A DNA stretch of 64,000 bases from Linnemannia hyalina (Eukaryota; Mortierellomycota; Mortierellomycetes; Mortierellales; Mortierellaceae), in NCBI GenBank assembly GCA_019671135.1, contig JAHRHY010000014.1, positions 1,610,001 through 1,674,000 on the forward strand. Direction: 5' to 3'. The translations under genes were made by a program, and so were the position numbers. Below are positions 42,888-53,983 of this stretch, one piece after another. The notes below the pieces were generated by a model. The model saw only the letters and a program-made list of their open reading frames with translations, searched no databases and was not told where the DNA came from. How positions within the stretch are numbered: the first letter of the stretch is position 1; each line of letters begins with the position of its first letter.

Positions 42888-44414
42888 TCACCTAGCAAAG
42901 AAGACACCCCGGTCTGTAATCATCTCGACCAACGCATCGTTACGTCCCTCATCAACCATATCCATCACCCCTCCCATCCAATGTAAATGCTCCCAGTGGT
43001 CCAGCATCCACTCAACATCCTCAGTACGCATCCATTGCTGAGTTCCGTGAAAATGGATCCCCTTGAGCTCGCGAAGACTGGAGAGCAGCTCGAGACCTTT
43101 ACCTAACCGAAGATCTAACGACTGTATTGGGATCTCGCGCGTGGGGTCGCTGAGACTGAAGGACTGGAGCATCTCTAGACCAGAGATGCGCTCAAAGATC
43201 TGTCGTTGTGTCCTTTCTAACGCCTCCTCCTCCACCTCCTGTGCTGCAGACGAGCCGTTGCTCATGTCGAAATAAATCCAGAGTTCTCGTAGAGAGCCAC
43301 AGATCCAAGGTGGACTTGCGACAAGGTCTTTGGCTGACACACATCCAGCTGCAAACTTGCGCAACTTTTTACAAGACGCCAGCACCTCCACAATCATCAG
43401 ACTCGTCACCGCACTGCAATAGCTTAGATCCAGTTCGATGATTCCTGAAAAGAAGTGTGGTCGTAAGGCCTCAAACGAGCGTGGTCCAAATCCTGACTGC
43501 GAGACACCGAGGATCATAACCTTCCTGCGCATGGAGTCCAGAATGACCTTGATGTCCGAGTCAGTGTACTGGTCCAATCGTGCTAGTGTCAATCCCTCGA
43601 GGTTCGGCCACGTCTCTGCTCTGCAGCACTCCAAGAACTTTTCGGGGGAGAATGCTTGGTCCGGGATCCAGTCAAGGGTCTCCAATTGCGGGCACTGTGT
43701 CATCAATCGGATTTGTTCCGACTCCATGATATGCGCCCCTTGCGAGACCTGGAGCGAGAGTCGCCTCAACCTCGGAAACACGAACGGTCCACTGGTCCCA
43801 TCATCGCTGTTCCCAAATCGTAGTGCCGACTCAAAGTTGACAATCAACACCCTGAGGTTCTCGGTCGCCTTCCAGAATAGCGGCATGGTCGTGTGTCGAA
43901 TCCGCATCCGCGGAGCCTCCAGCAACTGCAGATTGGGTGCCTCGGCCATTGCTTCCCAAAACGTGTTCGGCGCAGGTGAACGACCCTTGGACACGCCCAG
44001 TTTCAATTGACTGATCGTCGGGTTTTGCTTGATGAGTCTCGTCAACCCCTCAAAGGCCTCTGCACTCGGGTCGGAAGACTCAGGTCTCTTTGGCCAGAAA
44101 TCGACAGTCTGAAGGATGGGGAAGGAAATATCATAGTAGTCCGTAAAGATGTCCGACTGGATGATAAGTGTCTTGACGAGCCCTGCATTCTTTTGGAGGA
44201 CGTCAAGGGGAACGGATATCTTTTGGCGAGACAAGTCGAGGACTTGGTCGGTGTCGACGAGGGTGACTTTTTCCCAGAGGAGGGATGTCATTGAGGAGTG
44301 CCATTGTTTGTTGATGAGGATGGAGTTGAGTCTGTCTGTGTGGTCGAGGAAGCTACCGATGTGTTCCCTGATCTCTGGTAGGTCGAATGGCGTCGGGTCC
44401 TGAGTTGTTGTCAT
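42888..44414 (-). CDS. F-box protein with LRR-like C-terminal region
   Basis: A single-exon gene of 508 aa starting at 44414. The N-terminus (about residues 8-50) has the F-box pattern: F-D-L-P-E-I-x-E-H-I-G-S-F-L, then NSILINKQWHSSMTSLLWEKV. The rest has repeated LxxLxLxxC/N-like elements (FPRLRRLSLQVSQ, CPQLETLDWI, WPNLEGLTLARLDQ, GIIELDLSYC), as in leucine-rich-repeat F-box proteins. Such proteins bind Skp1 in SCF ubiquitin ligases, and the repeat region selects substrates. No lesion is seen. It is one of a type that is highly expanded in Mortierella-like fungi (established for such genomes in general). The substrate is unknown. It shares a 354-bp divergent promoter with the mpaB-like gene. 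Confidence 0.88.
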   Translation of the reverse strand: MTTTQDPTPFDLPEIREHIGSFLDHTDRLNSILINKQWHSSMTSLLWEKVTLVDTDQVLDLSRQKISVPLDVLQKNAGLVKTLIIQSDIFTDYYDISFPILQTVDFWPKRPESSDPSAEAFEGLTRLIKQNPTISQLKLGVSKGRSPAPNTFWEAMAEAPNLQLLEAPRMRIRHTTMPLFWKATENLRVLIVNFESALRFGNSDDGTSGPFVFPRLRRLSLQVSQGAHIMESEQIRLMTQCPQLETLDWIPDQAFSPEKFLECCRAETWPNLEGLTLARLDQYTDSDIKVILDSMRRKVMILGVSQSGFGPRSFEALRPHFFSGIIELDLSYCSAVTSLMIVEVLASCKKLRKFAAGCVSAKDLVASPPWICGSLRELWIYFDMSNGSSAAQEVEEEALERTQRQIFERISGLEMLQSFSLSDPTREIPIQSLDLRLGKGLELLSSLRELKGIHFHGTQQWMRTEDVEWMLDHWEHLHWMGGVMDMVDEGRNDALVEMITDRGVFFAR

Positions 44415-44768
44415 TATGGGTTGGAGAGGGGGTATGTTTGTTGAAAGAGGGAAGGAGGGTGTGAGTGAACAGAAAAGAAAAGAAGGCGTCTTGGTCTCCT
44501 TTATCTCTTTGGCCTTGGTCTGGACTGTCTGGAGGCGTCTCTTCGTTCCAGTTCAGCCCAACTGATCAACCACTGTGTCGTTTTGACGTTGAAATAAGTC
44601 CCCTTAACAACTCAAACAAAACGACCAAAGGACTTACCCAATTTGCTCAATTGACGCTTTTCTCCCATTCCCTTTTTTCCGTTCTCCTCTTATTTTACTT
44701 CCCCTTGTTTCCTCAAAACCCCTTTCCCCATTCTCCTTCTCTCTCCAACCCTTTCACACAAACAAGCA
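44415..44768. promoter_or_regulatory. Divergent promoter between the F-box and mpaB-like genes
   Basis: 354 bp between the two ATGs, pyrimidine-rich toward the mpaB side (long C/T leader just before 44769). No clear TATA box. Confidence 0.5.
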
Positions 44769-46565
44769 ATGGATACCCTAATCAACATCCTGTCATCACA
44801 CCCAAGTGTCAAGTTCGGCGCTCTCCTGCTCGCTTACATGGGCCTCGTCCGCCACCTCCGCTATCGCCGAATCAACGCCCTCCTTCGCAAATACCCAGAC
44901 CCAACCATCCCCCTCCGCAACCTCTCCATCGCCTACGAAGTCGCCGCCAACGTCGGCGAACTCGATTTCCCATATGTGAACGTCGTCGCGCTTGAATTCG
45001 CCCTCTTCAAGACCTATGCCATCCCCTCCATCTCCAAGATTCTCGCCGCCACGAAACAGTTCACCAACCACTGTCTCCGTCGCACCGATGATACTGTCTT
45101 GATTCTTCTCGAGATAAATGAGGGGCATTCTAGGAACGTCAGGAGGACGATATTGGAGGGTGGGAAGGTTGACGAGGAGGAGGTGGTGAATGATGAGAGG
45201 CGCAAGGTGATTGCGGCAGAGAGATTGAACTTTCTGCATGGACACTATAACATCAAGCAGGACGATTACTTGTATACCCTTGCAATGTTCATTCTCGAGC
45301 CTGCTGTCTTTATCGACAAGTTTGAGTGGCGAGAGACCACCCTCCTCGAGAAAAACGTATGTCGCCTTGCAGTTTTGTTTATTATTGTTTTTTTTTAAAA
45401 AATTATGTTCTTTGTACTACTCTCGGTGCGCCGGCATTAGTGCGAACACGAACCGATGAAAGGAAGGAGGAAAGAAAGGCGGCCGAGTGGACCTGATATC
45501 TAATGCCGCTCGCTCTTTAGCACGATTTTCTAAAATTAATTCATCTTTTTCTTCCCGTACTTCTTTTCCTTTTTTCCACACTTCTTTTCCTTTTTTCCAT
45601 ACTTCTTTTCCATCTTCCCATCTCATTTCTCTTTCTCTCATGGTCTAATCTCGGACGTGTAGGCACTGCTGGCTGTCTGGACTTTCAATGGAAAGAACAT
45701 GGGTATCAAGGACATCCCCGAGACTCTGGACGAACTCAAAGCATGGGCCGATGTATGTATATAATTTTCGTCTTAATATGGTTTGTTTGTTTGTTTGTTT
45801 ATGCGCTTGAGTGTGTAAGCCGACGTTTGGTGTGCCTGAGAAAGATCATATTTATGTCTTGCTTGTGCCTTGTGGGGTTGTGGGTGTTCTCACAAATTGT
45901 GTCCCTCTCTCCTATTCGTTCGGTATTTCACGCCCAGCTCCAGCACATGCAAAACAGTAACGGAGGATACATGCAAGCCTATGGACTATTTCCGTCAAGA
46001 GCAATCTTCTTTCTTCTTCAATTGCTTATTCCCACACTCAAAACATCCCTTCCTTTTACTCAGACAAAACCCACTGACATTCTTTTACCCCGACAATGAC
46101 AAATAGGCATACGAGGACAATCTCTCACAATATGACCCTGCAAACACAATCATCGCCGACGTAACAATGGACATCTTGCTGGATCACCAAGCCCCTAAAT
46201 TCATGCACCCCTTCGGTAGAAAAGCCATCAGCTCCCTCTTGACACCACGCCTCCGTAAAGCCTTCGACATGCCCGCACCACCCGTAGGACTGACAACCAT
46301 TATGGAGTCCGCCCTCAAGGCCCGCGGACTGTTTATCAGATACTTCATGCTCCCCCGTAGATTGCCCAGGGTCCGGACAGCGTTGAGGGCGAACAAGGAC
46401 GGAAAGTATGTTCCTGCGTTCCACAAGTATGGAGTTGTTTATGGAGATGGATATAGAGTTGAGGATTTGGGACCGGAGAAGTTTGTGGGCAAGTGTCCTA
46501 TTTCTTTCCATCCTTCGGGAATTACTCCCGCCTCTGGACATCCTTCTTCACTCCAGGATCTGTAA
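44769..46565 (+). CDS. ER-bound oxygenase, mpaB / rubber-oxygenase (DUF2236) family
   Basis: Three exons, 44769-45356, 45663-45752 and 46107-46565, all in phase 0, give 378 aa. An N-terminal membrane segment (VKFGALLLAYMGLV) anchors the protein. Family landmarks are RTDDTVLILLEI, RLNFLHGHYNIKQDDYLYTL (the His-rich helix that supplies a haem/metal ligand), AMFILEPAVFIDKFEWRETT, then WTFNGKNMGIKDIPETLDEL and AWADAYED. Characterised fungal mpaB-type enzymes cleave terpenoid side chains in mycophenolic acid synthesis, and bacterial relatives cleave rubber. Here there is no surrounding biosynthetic cluster, so a general lipid or terpenoid oxidation role is inference. The C-terminal region from LPRRLPRVRTAL on is less conserved. 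The frame is intact. Confidence 0.85.
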
Positions 46566-46838
46566 AGACGAGACTCTCAGGAAGTGCATCCTAGGATACC
46601 AATTTTTCGAATAAAAACGTAGACCGAGTCGAGAATGGATACCATGCTCAGGATCATTGATGGACAGGGAGGTTGTTGTTGCAATGAGTATAAGAGCGCA
46701 GAATACTTCGTTGTTGTCTTCCATGCGCTTACTCGTATTTGAAGATAGTAGATCGCAAAGGCAGGTGTCGGTGCTGCATTGGTCAGAGGAAAGTGAGACT
46801 GTGCCACACTGCTTCATTGTACGTAATAAGGTGCATGC

Positions 46839-46875
<37 letters not shown>

Positions 46876-47189
46876 ATATTTCCTAGGCAACACAGTCGGT
46901 CGCCAGCAGACATGCCATGAGAACCTGCCTTTTGTCCCTGATCCAACCGATCACCAATCAATCAATTTTCAGGAACGAACGCTGATTGTGAGTGCTGACA
47001 ACGGTATGAGTGATGATGAGATAGATACAGATCAAAAGGGTGTTCCATCACAAGTCACAAAAGAGAGGGCCAGCACCATGCGCACTGTTCTCCTCCACTT
47101 CACCTCTCCTACCTCAAGTCATCTCTCTTCTTTCTTTTTTCTTTTTCCATTCATCTCTTCATTCACACCCTCCTTCAACTTTTTCCGAA
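46566..47189. other. Intergenic between the mpaB-like and aminotransferase genes
   Basis: Contains the poly(A) signal-like AATAAAA at about 46,611, a (TG)17 tract and a C/T-rich leader before 47190. No gene seen. Confidence 0.5.
46841..46874. repeat. (TG)17 dinucleotide microsatellite
   Basis: 34 nt of perfect TG repeat. Confidence 0.95.
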
Positions 47190-49140
47190 ATGACTGCCAG
47201 CACAATCGACTACCAGCACTTCCTCAGCGAGTCGTCTAAGGCCAGGGAGCCTAGCGCAAGTACGACACGACACTTGAATTCACTTCATCAAGCGGGCCTT
47301 AGTACCGCATTTTTTTTTCACGCCGGAGCGCACTCTTCTTTACCTAACAGGACTCACATTGCTACTACTGCCATTTACTACTAATAGTCAGACGCCTGAT
47401 CCCCCTCACAAAGATCCCAGGAATGGTTCGTCTCTCCCCCCCCCCCCCCTTCTCAATTTTAGCACACAATGGGCAAAGTAAAAATCGAGTCACCCTAAAC
47501 TAACATTTCCCTTACTTTCTGATAATCTCACTTTAGATTTCGTTGGGTGCCGGTGCTCCTAATGGGGACCTGTTCCCCTTCGAAGGGATTAGTATCTCGC
47601 TTAAGAATGGGCAGTCCCTCCAGGTTGACTCTAAAGTCCTCAACGAGTCCTTGACCTATGGCCCCTCTGTAAGTTGTTTTTCTGGATTCAGATGAATCGT
47701 TACTCAGGTGGTGATTTGTATGTGTCTGTCAGCAAGTAACAACCACACACGCCGCCTTTTTCATTGTTTACAAGAACAAAGAACAACGCTGCGCTTGCCG
47801 TTGTTTTTCTCACGCCGCCCCTACCCTCATCCCCTCGTCGACTAACCCTTTCCCCCACCTCCATAATAGGACGGCATCCCACAATTGAACGGCTGGTTGA
47901 AAGAGTTGCAAAGGATCCAACACGCACCCCCCAAGGACTTTGTAGTCTCTATCGGAACAGGATCGCAGGATTTAGTCACAAAGGCCCTACAGATGTTGAT
48001 CTCTCCTGGCGATAACGTCCTCTTTGAGTCCCCAGGATATGTTGGCGTCATCGCCTTCCTCCGCCACCAACCCTGCAACCTCATCGGTACTATTCTTCTT
48101 CTTGATAACACTGGATTTGGACACAGAAAGGAAAATGTGCAATGGTTCCAGGGTAACTAACGACTTTTTTTTCTGTCGAACGTATGATCCAATTGATAGA
48201 TGTGGACCTGGATTCGCATGGAGTGGTGCCTGCAAAGCTTCGGGAACAACTGGACAACTGGCCCGCAGACAAGAGGAAGCCAAAAATGCTCTACACCGTC
48301 CCTGTCGGCGGCAACCCCACCGGTGTCAGTCAGACCCTGGAGCGCAAAAAGGAGATCTATCAGATTGCACAGGAACATAACCTCTTGATCCTTGAGGACG
48401 ATCCCTATTATTACCTCCAGTTTGGGGACAAGATCCCCTCGTACCTCTCGATGGATGTTGACGGACGCGTGTTGCGGTTTGATAGTATGTCCAAGATCTT
48501 GTCGTCGGGGCTTCGTGTCGGTTGGGCCACTGGACCTATCGAGTTGGTGAATGTCATGAACCTCGTTACTCAGGTACCTTTTTCGTTGCTTCATGCTGGC
48601 GATATGCATTTTTGTGTCACCGTTATTTTTCCATTCAATCCTTCCTAACCCCGACCAACCCTTTTTCTTAATACATGAAAAAAATAGACAGCGAATTTGC
48701 AACCATCAAGTGTGGCACAGGCTATCACATACACGCTCGTAGACTCATGGGGCCACGATGGCTTCTACGCCCACACTCTAAAAGTCGCCGCATTCTACTC
48801 CCAGCGCTGCCAACTCTTTTGCTCCTACGCCCGCAAACACCTCGCGGGACTCGCCGAATGGGTCGAACCCGATGCAGGAATGTTCGTCTGGTTCTACCTC
48901 AACGGGATTGAGGATTCGTTTGATTTGATTCTGACAAAGGCCGTGGAAAAGAAGGTGTTGCTTGTGCCCGGGATTGAGTTCTTTTGTCATCCCAAGGAGG
49001 TTGGACCGGTGCAGTTTGTGAGGGCTTCGTTTTCGAATGTCTCTGAGGAGGATATGGATGCCGGATTGGAGAGGCTTGCTAGTTTGTTGAGGGATCATAT
49101 TGCTGAGTCTAACAACACCAACACTATCGACAACAAGTAG
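47190..49140 (+). CDS. PLP-dependent aminotransferase, aminoadipate/kynurenine/aromatic class (Aro8/AADAT-like)
   Basis: Six exons (47190-47259, 47388-47425, 47537-47668, 47870-48086, 48200-48573, 48688-49140) give 427 aa. Class-I fold markers are in order: IRRLIPLTKIPGMISLGAGA, PNGDLFPFEGI, the cofactor-binding turn TGSQDLV, VPVGGNPTG, LEDDPYYYLQFG (Asp/Tyr contacting pyridoxal), and SMSKILSSGLRVGW with the Schiff-base Lys. The C-terminal half ends with PGIEFF...FVRASFS, where the Arg binds the substrate carboxylate. The combination fits 2-aminoadipate/kynurenine or aromatic transaminases, used in lysine synthesis via aminoadipate and in aromatic amino acid turnover. Exact substrate preference cannot be read from sequence. 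The exon 2 donor (GTTCGT) is weak, but the frame requires it. Confidence 0.9.
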
Positions 49141-49198
49141 ATATGAACAATAATTAAAAAGATATATTTATTTCAGAGGCCGTGGAAGAAATGACAGT

Positions 49199-49309
49199 CT
49201 AGAAGTAGTGGGGCTGCTCCTTGGGGGCGATCCGTTGCTTCTTTAGGCGACCCGAACTAGAGTGGTTCAGTGAGTAAAGAGCCTTTAGTAACGAGTGTAG
49301 GTACTGCAT
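49199..49309 (-). CDS. Possible 36-aa small protein or last exon of an unseen gene
   Basis: The minus-strand frame from ATG 49309 to TAG 49199-49201 encodes MQYLHSLLKALYSLNHSSSG followed by a basic KKQRIAPKEQPHYF end. A CCTAG acceptor-like site precedes it by seven bases, and the frame stays open upstream to that site. It could therefore be a terminal exon whose upstream exons I could not find, or a small protein with a leader intron. The protein-like composition and the tail ending in PHYF make chance less likely, but support is thin. Confidence 0.25.
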   Translation of the reverse strand: MQYLHSLLKALYSLNHSSSGRLKKQRIAPKEQPHYF

Positions 49310-50016
49310 GAGTGGTCTAGGCAAGAGAGTAAGGAAAGGAGGGTTATGAGAGCGGGGCAGAGATATTCTTTATTTTCTATACCTTTTCAAGGTATATACA
49401 TCTCACACATGTTGAGCGAGTACATAGTAACTACGTCAACCCTAAAACGTGTCATTCCCAATCGCGTTGCATAGTATGTAAGACTTGCATGAGTATCTCT
49501 TCGACTATACAGTTGACATGCCAGAGTAATACCAGCAACCAAAATAGAAAGTGAAAGATATGGCGCTGGTTAAGGATGTTCCCATGCAATGGGAGCGAGC
49601 GAATTCGAATTCGAATAGGAGTGGAAACGATTCATGCATGCAAACGAAATCATGCGGAGAAGACTCCAATGCGGGAATTGAAAAAAGGGCCAAAAAGGAC
49701 ATGTATTACCCACCCCATAGATAGGGTATGAGGAAAGCGCATCGTGGGATCTGTCCTATCAACATGATTCCACCATTTTTACTATATAAGCATCTCCCAT
49801 CTTCTAGAAATGCTGTTCACTATCCCTTCCAATCATCTCACAAAAACACCCTCTGCCGAACTCTTGCTTCTTCCTACCCCTCCTCTCTCTCTCTATTCGC
49901 CCTTCAAGGTAATTCTATGATTGATAAGGAAGCATCTATCATTCACATGACATGTTTGTGCAGTTTGATTGAACCACTATATCCCTTTCAAATAGGACCT
50001 TACAAGCAAAAAAAAT
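49310..50016. promoter_or_regulatory. Promoter and leader of the 50017 gene
   Basis: A TATA box, TATATAAG, lies at 49784-49791. A leader intron runs from 49909 (CAAG|GTAATTC) to 49995 (CAAATAG). The rest shows no gene. Confidence 0.5.
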
Positions 50017-50700
50017 ATGGTGAAGCCGATTCTTTTGACAGCCGCTTGCGCTCTGTTCCTGGGTGCCGTTGCCGGTGTCCCATTCTCGTCCCCACAAGAT
50101 AGCTGCCAGGACTTGGCCAAGTATGTCCAAGGAGCGAGCAAGCTGCCTGTCAAGCCAGATGAGGATGGCGTCGTCAGCTACGTCTCAGGCTCAGTAGCCA
50201 AGAAGATGTTCCCCGGAGCGGCCGGTAAACTTTCCATCTTCAGGAAGTACACTTTTGTCACCTATTTCAACAAGTGTGAGGCGGCCCCAGCCTACACACA
50301 GGCGCAAGTCAAGTCGGGTCCCTACAAGTTGGAAAAGACATCCAAGTTTGCCTACGACTTGGGTCTGCAGGTTGGCATGGAGGCCAACCTCGCCAATGTC
50401 TTCAAGTACCTCCCCAATGTCTCTGTCAAGGCTGGTGTCACACGAGGCACCGAGACGGTCGAGATTTCCGGTGTCGAAATCAAGGCCGGCGAGCTCAAGC
50501 AAGAATGTATTGTTTCGCCTGGATGGTGGTGCACCGCCCTGGTCCGACTCGATGACTTTGACAGCAGCGAAATCATTATTGATGATCGCATTCGAGACCC
50601 CGTTTTCTTCCCTGCGGCGCTGAACGGCAAGAGTCTCTACTCGGATGTCTGGCTCGATGTTCCCACAAGAGGTGGATCTAGCAGCTTCTCGTGGCAGTAG
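50017..50700 (+). CDS. Secreted protein of unknown function (227 aa)
   Basis: A single coding exon. Signal peptide at residues 1 to about 20 (MVKPILLTAACALFLGAVAG), then VPFSSPQDSCQDLAKYVQ. There are four cysteines in the mature part (in DSCQDL, NKCEAA, QECIVS and GWWCTA), probably two disulfides. The body is rich in short beta-like stretches (VSYVSGSVAKKMF, RKYTFVTYFNKC, VSVKAGVTRGTETVEISGVE). No catalytic motif is recognised. It has a good promoter (TATA at 49784) and a leader intron, so it is probably well expressed. It belongs to the group of small secreted proteins without a named family that recurs in this window. Confidence 0.8.
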   Translation: MVKPILLTAACALFLGAVAGVPFSSPQDSCQDLAKYVQGASKLPVKPDEDGVVSYVSGSVAKKMFPGAAGKLSIFRKYTFVTYFNKCEAAPAYTQAQVKSGPYKLEKTSKFAYDLGLQVGMEANLANVFKYLPNVSVKAGVTRGTETVEISGVEIKAGELKQECIVSPGWWCTALVRLDDFDSSEIIIDDRIRDPVFFPAALNGKSLYSDVWLDVPTRGGSSSFSWQ

Positions 50701-53700
50701 TGGGGTGTCTAGGTCATATAGACTTTCTTTCTTTTTGTTCGCTTCTTTCTTTCAATGAGCAGAGGAACAAGTTGGTGAAAAAAAGGATAACCAATAAAAG
50801 GTCATGAAGTATCGTCAACACTGATAGATTAAGAGTGTGCTGCCAGGGTGGTATAATTCGCTTGGATTTTGGTTGCCATTTGCAAACGTGGTAAAAGGGA
50901 AGGTGGCGAGAGAAGACAAATAGTCCATGGAGCGAGTACGGAGTGAAGGAAGATCAGGAAAAGATCAAGGAAAGGCAACAGTGAAAACATAAACATGACA
51001 AAGGGTACCAAGCCAAAGAAGAAAAAATCGAACGGAGAACGTGAGGTGGAGATTGTGATATGAACAACTGGGAAGAGAAATGGTGAGAATGGGAGTCTTT
51101 ATTGATCCTTATGATAATATATATAGGAGGACTAACAACACCCTTAATGGAGAATAAATAGAGTGGACAGACACTGAGATGCAACAGTTCAAAGGAATCA
51201 AGTGTTCAAAAGGTCGAGTGGTCGATGGCGGATGTGAGTAAAATAAGAAGTGCAATGTAACTGTCAAGATGTAAGCGAATAGGCAGTGTGATGGGAGAAA
51301 GACTCCATGCCGTTGGGCAAGAGAACAGGAATAGGAACAGAGTCCTGTAGAACGATACCGTTGTTAGAGCGACAGAAGGATAGGCTGACGATATTACCTT
51401 TGGTAAGAATCGTCCTTTGCTACTAATGCAACAGCTTAAGGATATAGAAGAAAAGAAAGGAGGGAGATCCCAAGAGGTGTTTCCGGATGGGAGGTAGTTA
51501 AAAGATGTAGAAAAAGGCTGGCAAAGGCAAAACGAAAAAAAAGGTTACCGAGATCAAATGGGTATAGATCTCTAGGCATAAGAACGCGAAGGAGAGGTCT
51601 AAAAAAACCTTATATTCCTCAAGGACTCAACAGGGAGAGGTTATTTTTGTGTAGTCGAGTTGATATGTGAATGGATGAAAATTTTGGATGTATAAAAACG
51701 GGTAAGTTTGGGGAAAAGTAAAAGTGCTCGAGCATCCGGGTTGGAAACTTGAGGAATAGGGGTAAAATGAGGAAAATGGGGTTTGAGCTATCAGCACGTT
51801 TGTGGTAGAAAGGAGTTTTGTGAGATAATGATATTGAATTGAGGTTTGATAATGAAGGTTGGTGTTTGGAAAGAAAGACCATGGTGCTTGTGTTTATGGG
51901 TGTGCTGATTGAGAATTGTTTGGTTGGTGAATAAGAAGGGGATAGGATACGGCTTCACTGGCTTTAATGGATCGAAGTCGTCTGGCGACAGGAAATTCTG
52001 ACAAGTGCACAATGAATTCAAATCGATGCCGACATGTCCAAAAAAAAAAAGAGAAAAGAAAAAAAGGGGTGTTAGAGGAGCGGTCACAGAAAAGAATGGA
52101 CTTCATCCAACTGCCGATTGATAAAAACAAACAAGAAAGACGAAGCAAGCTTACATGTTCCGGAGCAGTGACGATGCCAGCAGAAGAGCGACGTTCAGGA
52201 TATGATGAATTGTGTATTGTTGAACGATCTACGTTTTCGCTCTTGGAGGAGGAGGAGGGGGCTGGTTCTGCGACGCGCATGATCGAGCCGGTGGTCAGTT
52301 AGATACAGCTTGGCGCATAGGAAAAGGTGTCCATGTGCGCTTCTTGAGGGTATAGTTGGGAAGAAATTCGAATGGTGATGAAGAGGAGGAGGAAAAGGTT
52401 TTAGGCGGGAAAAACATTGTCTATCCGTTGTTTGCTGTTGTGTGGACGATAGAAGGTGAAAGTAAGAAGAGGATTGGAGAGAAATGTTGAGGTGAGCAAG
52501 ACAAGAAGGAAGTGGTCATTTTCCACTCCTTTCTTTTCTTAGAGGCAGAGGAAGGATGGAAGGAAGAGGAGGGGAGGGGGGATAGGAGTAGAGAAAGGAC
52601 AAAAGAGAGTGAAAAGAACGAAAGAAAAGAACGAATCCTTTGTGCATCCGTCGTCGAAACTCCATCGTCGTCTGTGTTTACGCACGATACGCACAATGGG
52701 TGATGCATGTTTCCCGCCTCCTCTCAATGGCGCCCATTAATTGAGTAGGTGCACGTTCTCCGCGCATGGTCCATTTTTCACAAGCATCTCTTCTACTTCT
52801 TCTCACTTTCTCTCCCTCTTCTTACTCTCTTTCATTACCTTCTCATTAGCACCATCAACACCTTATCTCTGGAGCAAAGGATACTCAGTATGACAGGAAC
52901 CAGGACAACAGGAACCAAGAATAGAACACGGACAACAGTCCCCGTCGTCCCTTCTTTTTTCAAAACGACTCGAGGTATTGGTTTGACAGGACACACTGAC
53001 CCTTGTTACTATTTTGATTCGGGAGCAAAGAATACATTGTAATTATTCTGAACTCTTCCATCACAGTGGAGCAGCCTCGAGGATGTTCGTGAACCACCAC
53101 CGTGTCTTTCAACACAGATCCTTGTTGACATCCATGTCCAGACTCGTGGACTGGCAAGTTGACTTCTTTCTTGTCCTTCTTCACAGACAGGACTTTGCTT
53201 GACAACAAGACCAACGGGGTCGTGAGAAAAAGTACATAGTGAGTGGTTGTCGTTTCAAAATAAGAAACTGCTATCGGACTTGTTCCATTGACCTTGCCTT
53301 TCCTTCTTTGTTGTGCCTGTGTTGACAATGGTGAGAGAGTACATCATCCTCATCGTCCAACCCCTGTTTGTGGTCTTTGTGGTCAGCCCCTGTTCCTGTT
53401 ATCATGCCCTCCCCTTTTGTGCACCCACCCAATAGACAATATTGACAAGCGAGTTGTCGTCAATTAAATAAACATATGCGTAATTGAATGTGTGCAATTA
53501 GCTGGGGTTGAGTGACATGAATATGGATTGATGCCCGCTTCGGAAGAGACACAATAATTTCGATCACCACCCACTCAGTATGAGAGTGATGAGGGTGTGG
53601 GGCGAGTCAGGAAGGAGAGCGGACGTGAGCGGAGCAGTTGATCCCACATGAGAAAGTGACACTCCTCTTTCAAAATCTTGTCTCCCTTCTCTTTCCCTTT

Positions 53701-53983
53701 GATTCCACTCCAGACAACCAGATATCCCGGCCGGCTCTTTTTCACACCGACACTCTGTCTTTTTTACACTTTATCCTTCCCTTTTCTCCACTCTCACTTC
53801 CCCGCATCAATCTCGCTGTCTCATTCCTTTCTTCCTTTCTTCTTCTCTCCCCTCTCTTCTTTCCCCTTCTCTCTCCCCTTTCTCCCTCTTTCACTCTCAT
53901 CACACGGACACACCAAACACCACCACCAACAACTATAACTCAACCCAACCCGACACAAGCAAGCTTAGCAGGACTCAATTCAA
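50701..53983. other. 3.3 kb intergenic stretch, no supported gene
   Basis: A poly(A)-signal-like AATAAAAG at about 50,794 ends the upstream gene. One minus-strand candidate starts at 52280 (MRVAEPAPSSSSKSENVDRS, then a GTAAGC donor at 52154), but its only in-phase continuation is Asn/His/Ile-rich and unconvincing. The final 350 bp is the C/T-rich leader of the next gene. No repeats or RNA genes were seen. Confidence 0.4.

Noticed and set aside
42448..42907. Minus-strand frames across the defensin
   Set aside because: They are opposite-strand readings of the defensin and lack any motif.
52154..52280. Minus-strand exon-like start with a GTAAGC donor
   Set aside because: The only in-phase continuation found (after the acceptor near 52,005) is Asn/His/Ile-rich and not protein-like, and no other exon fits.
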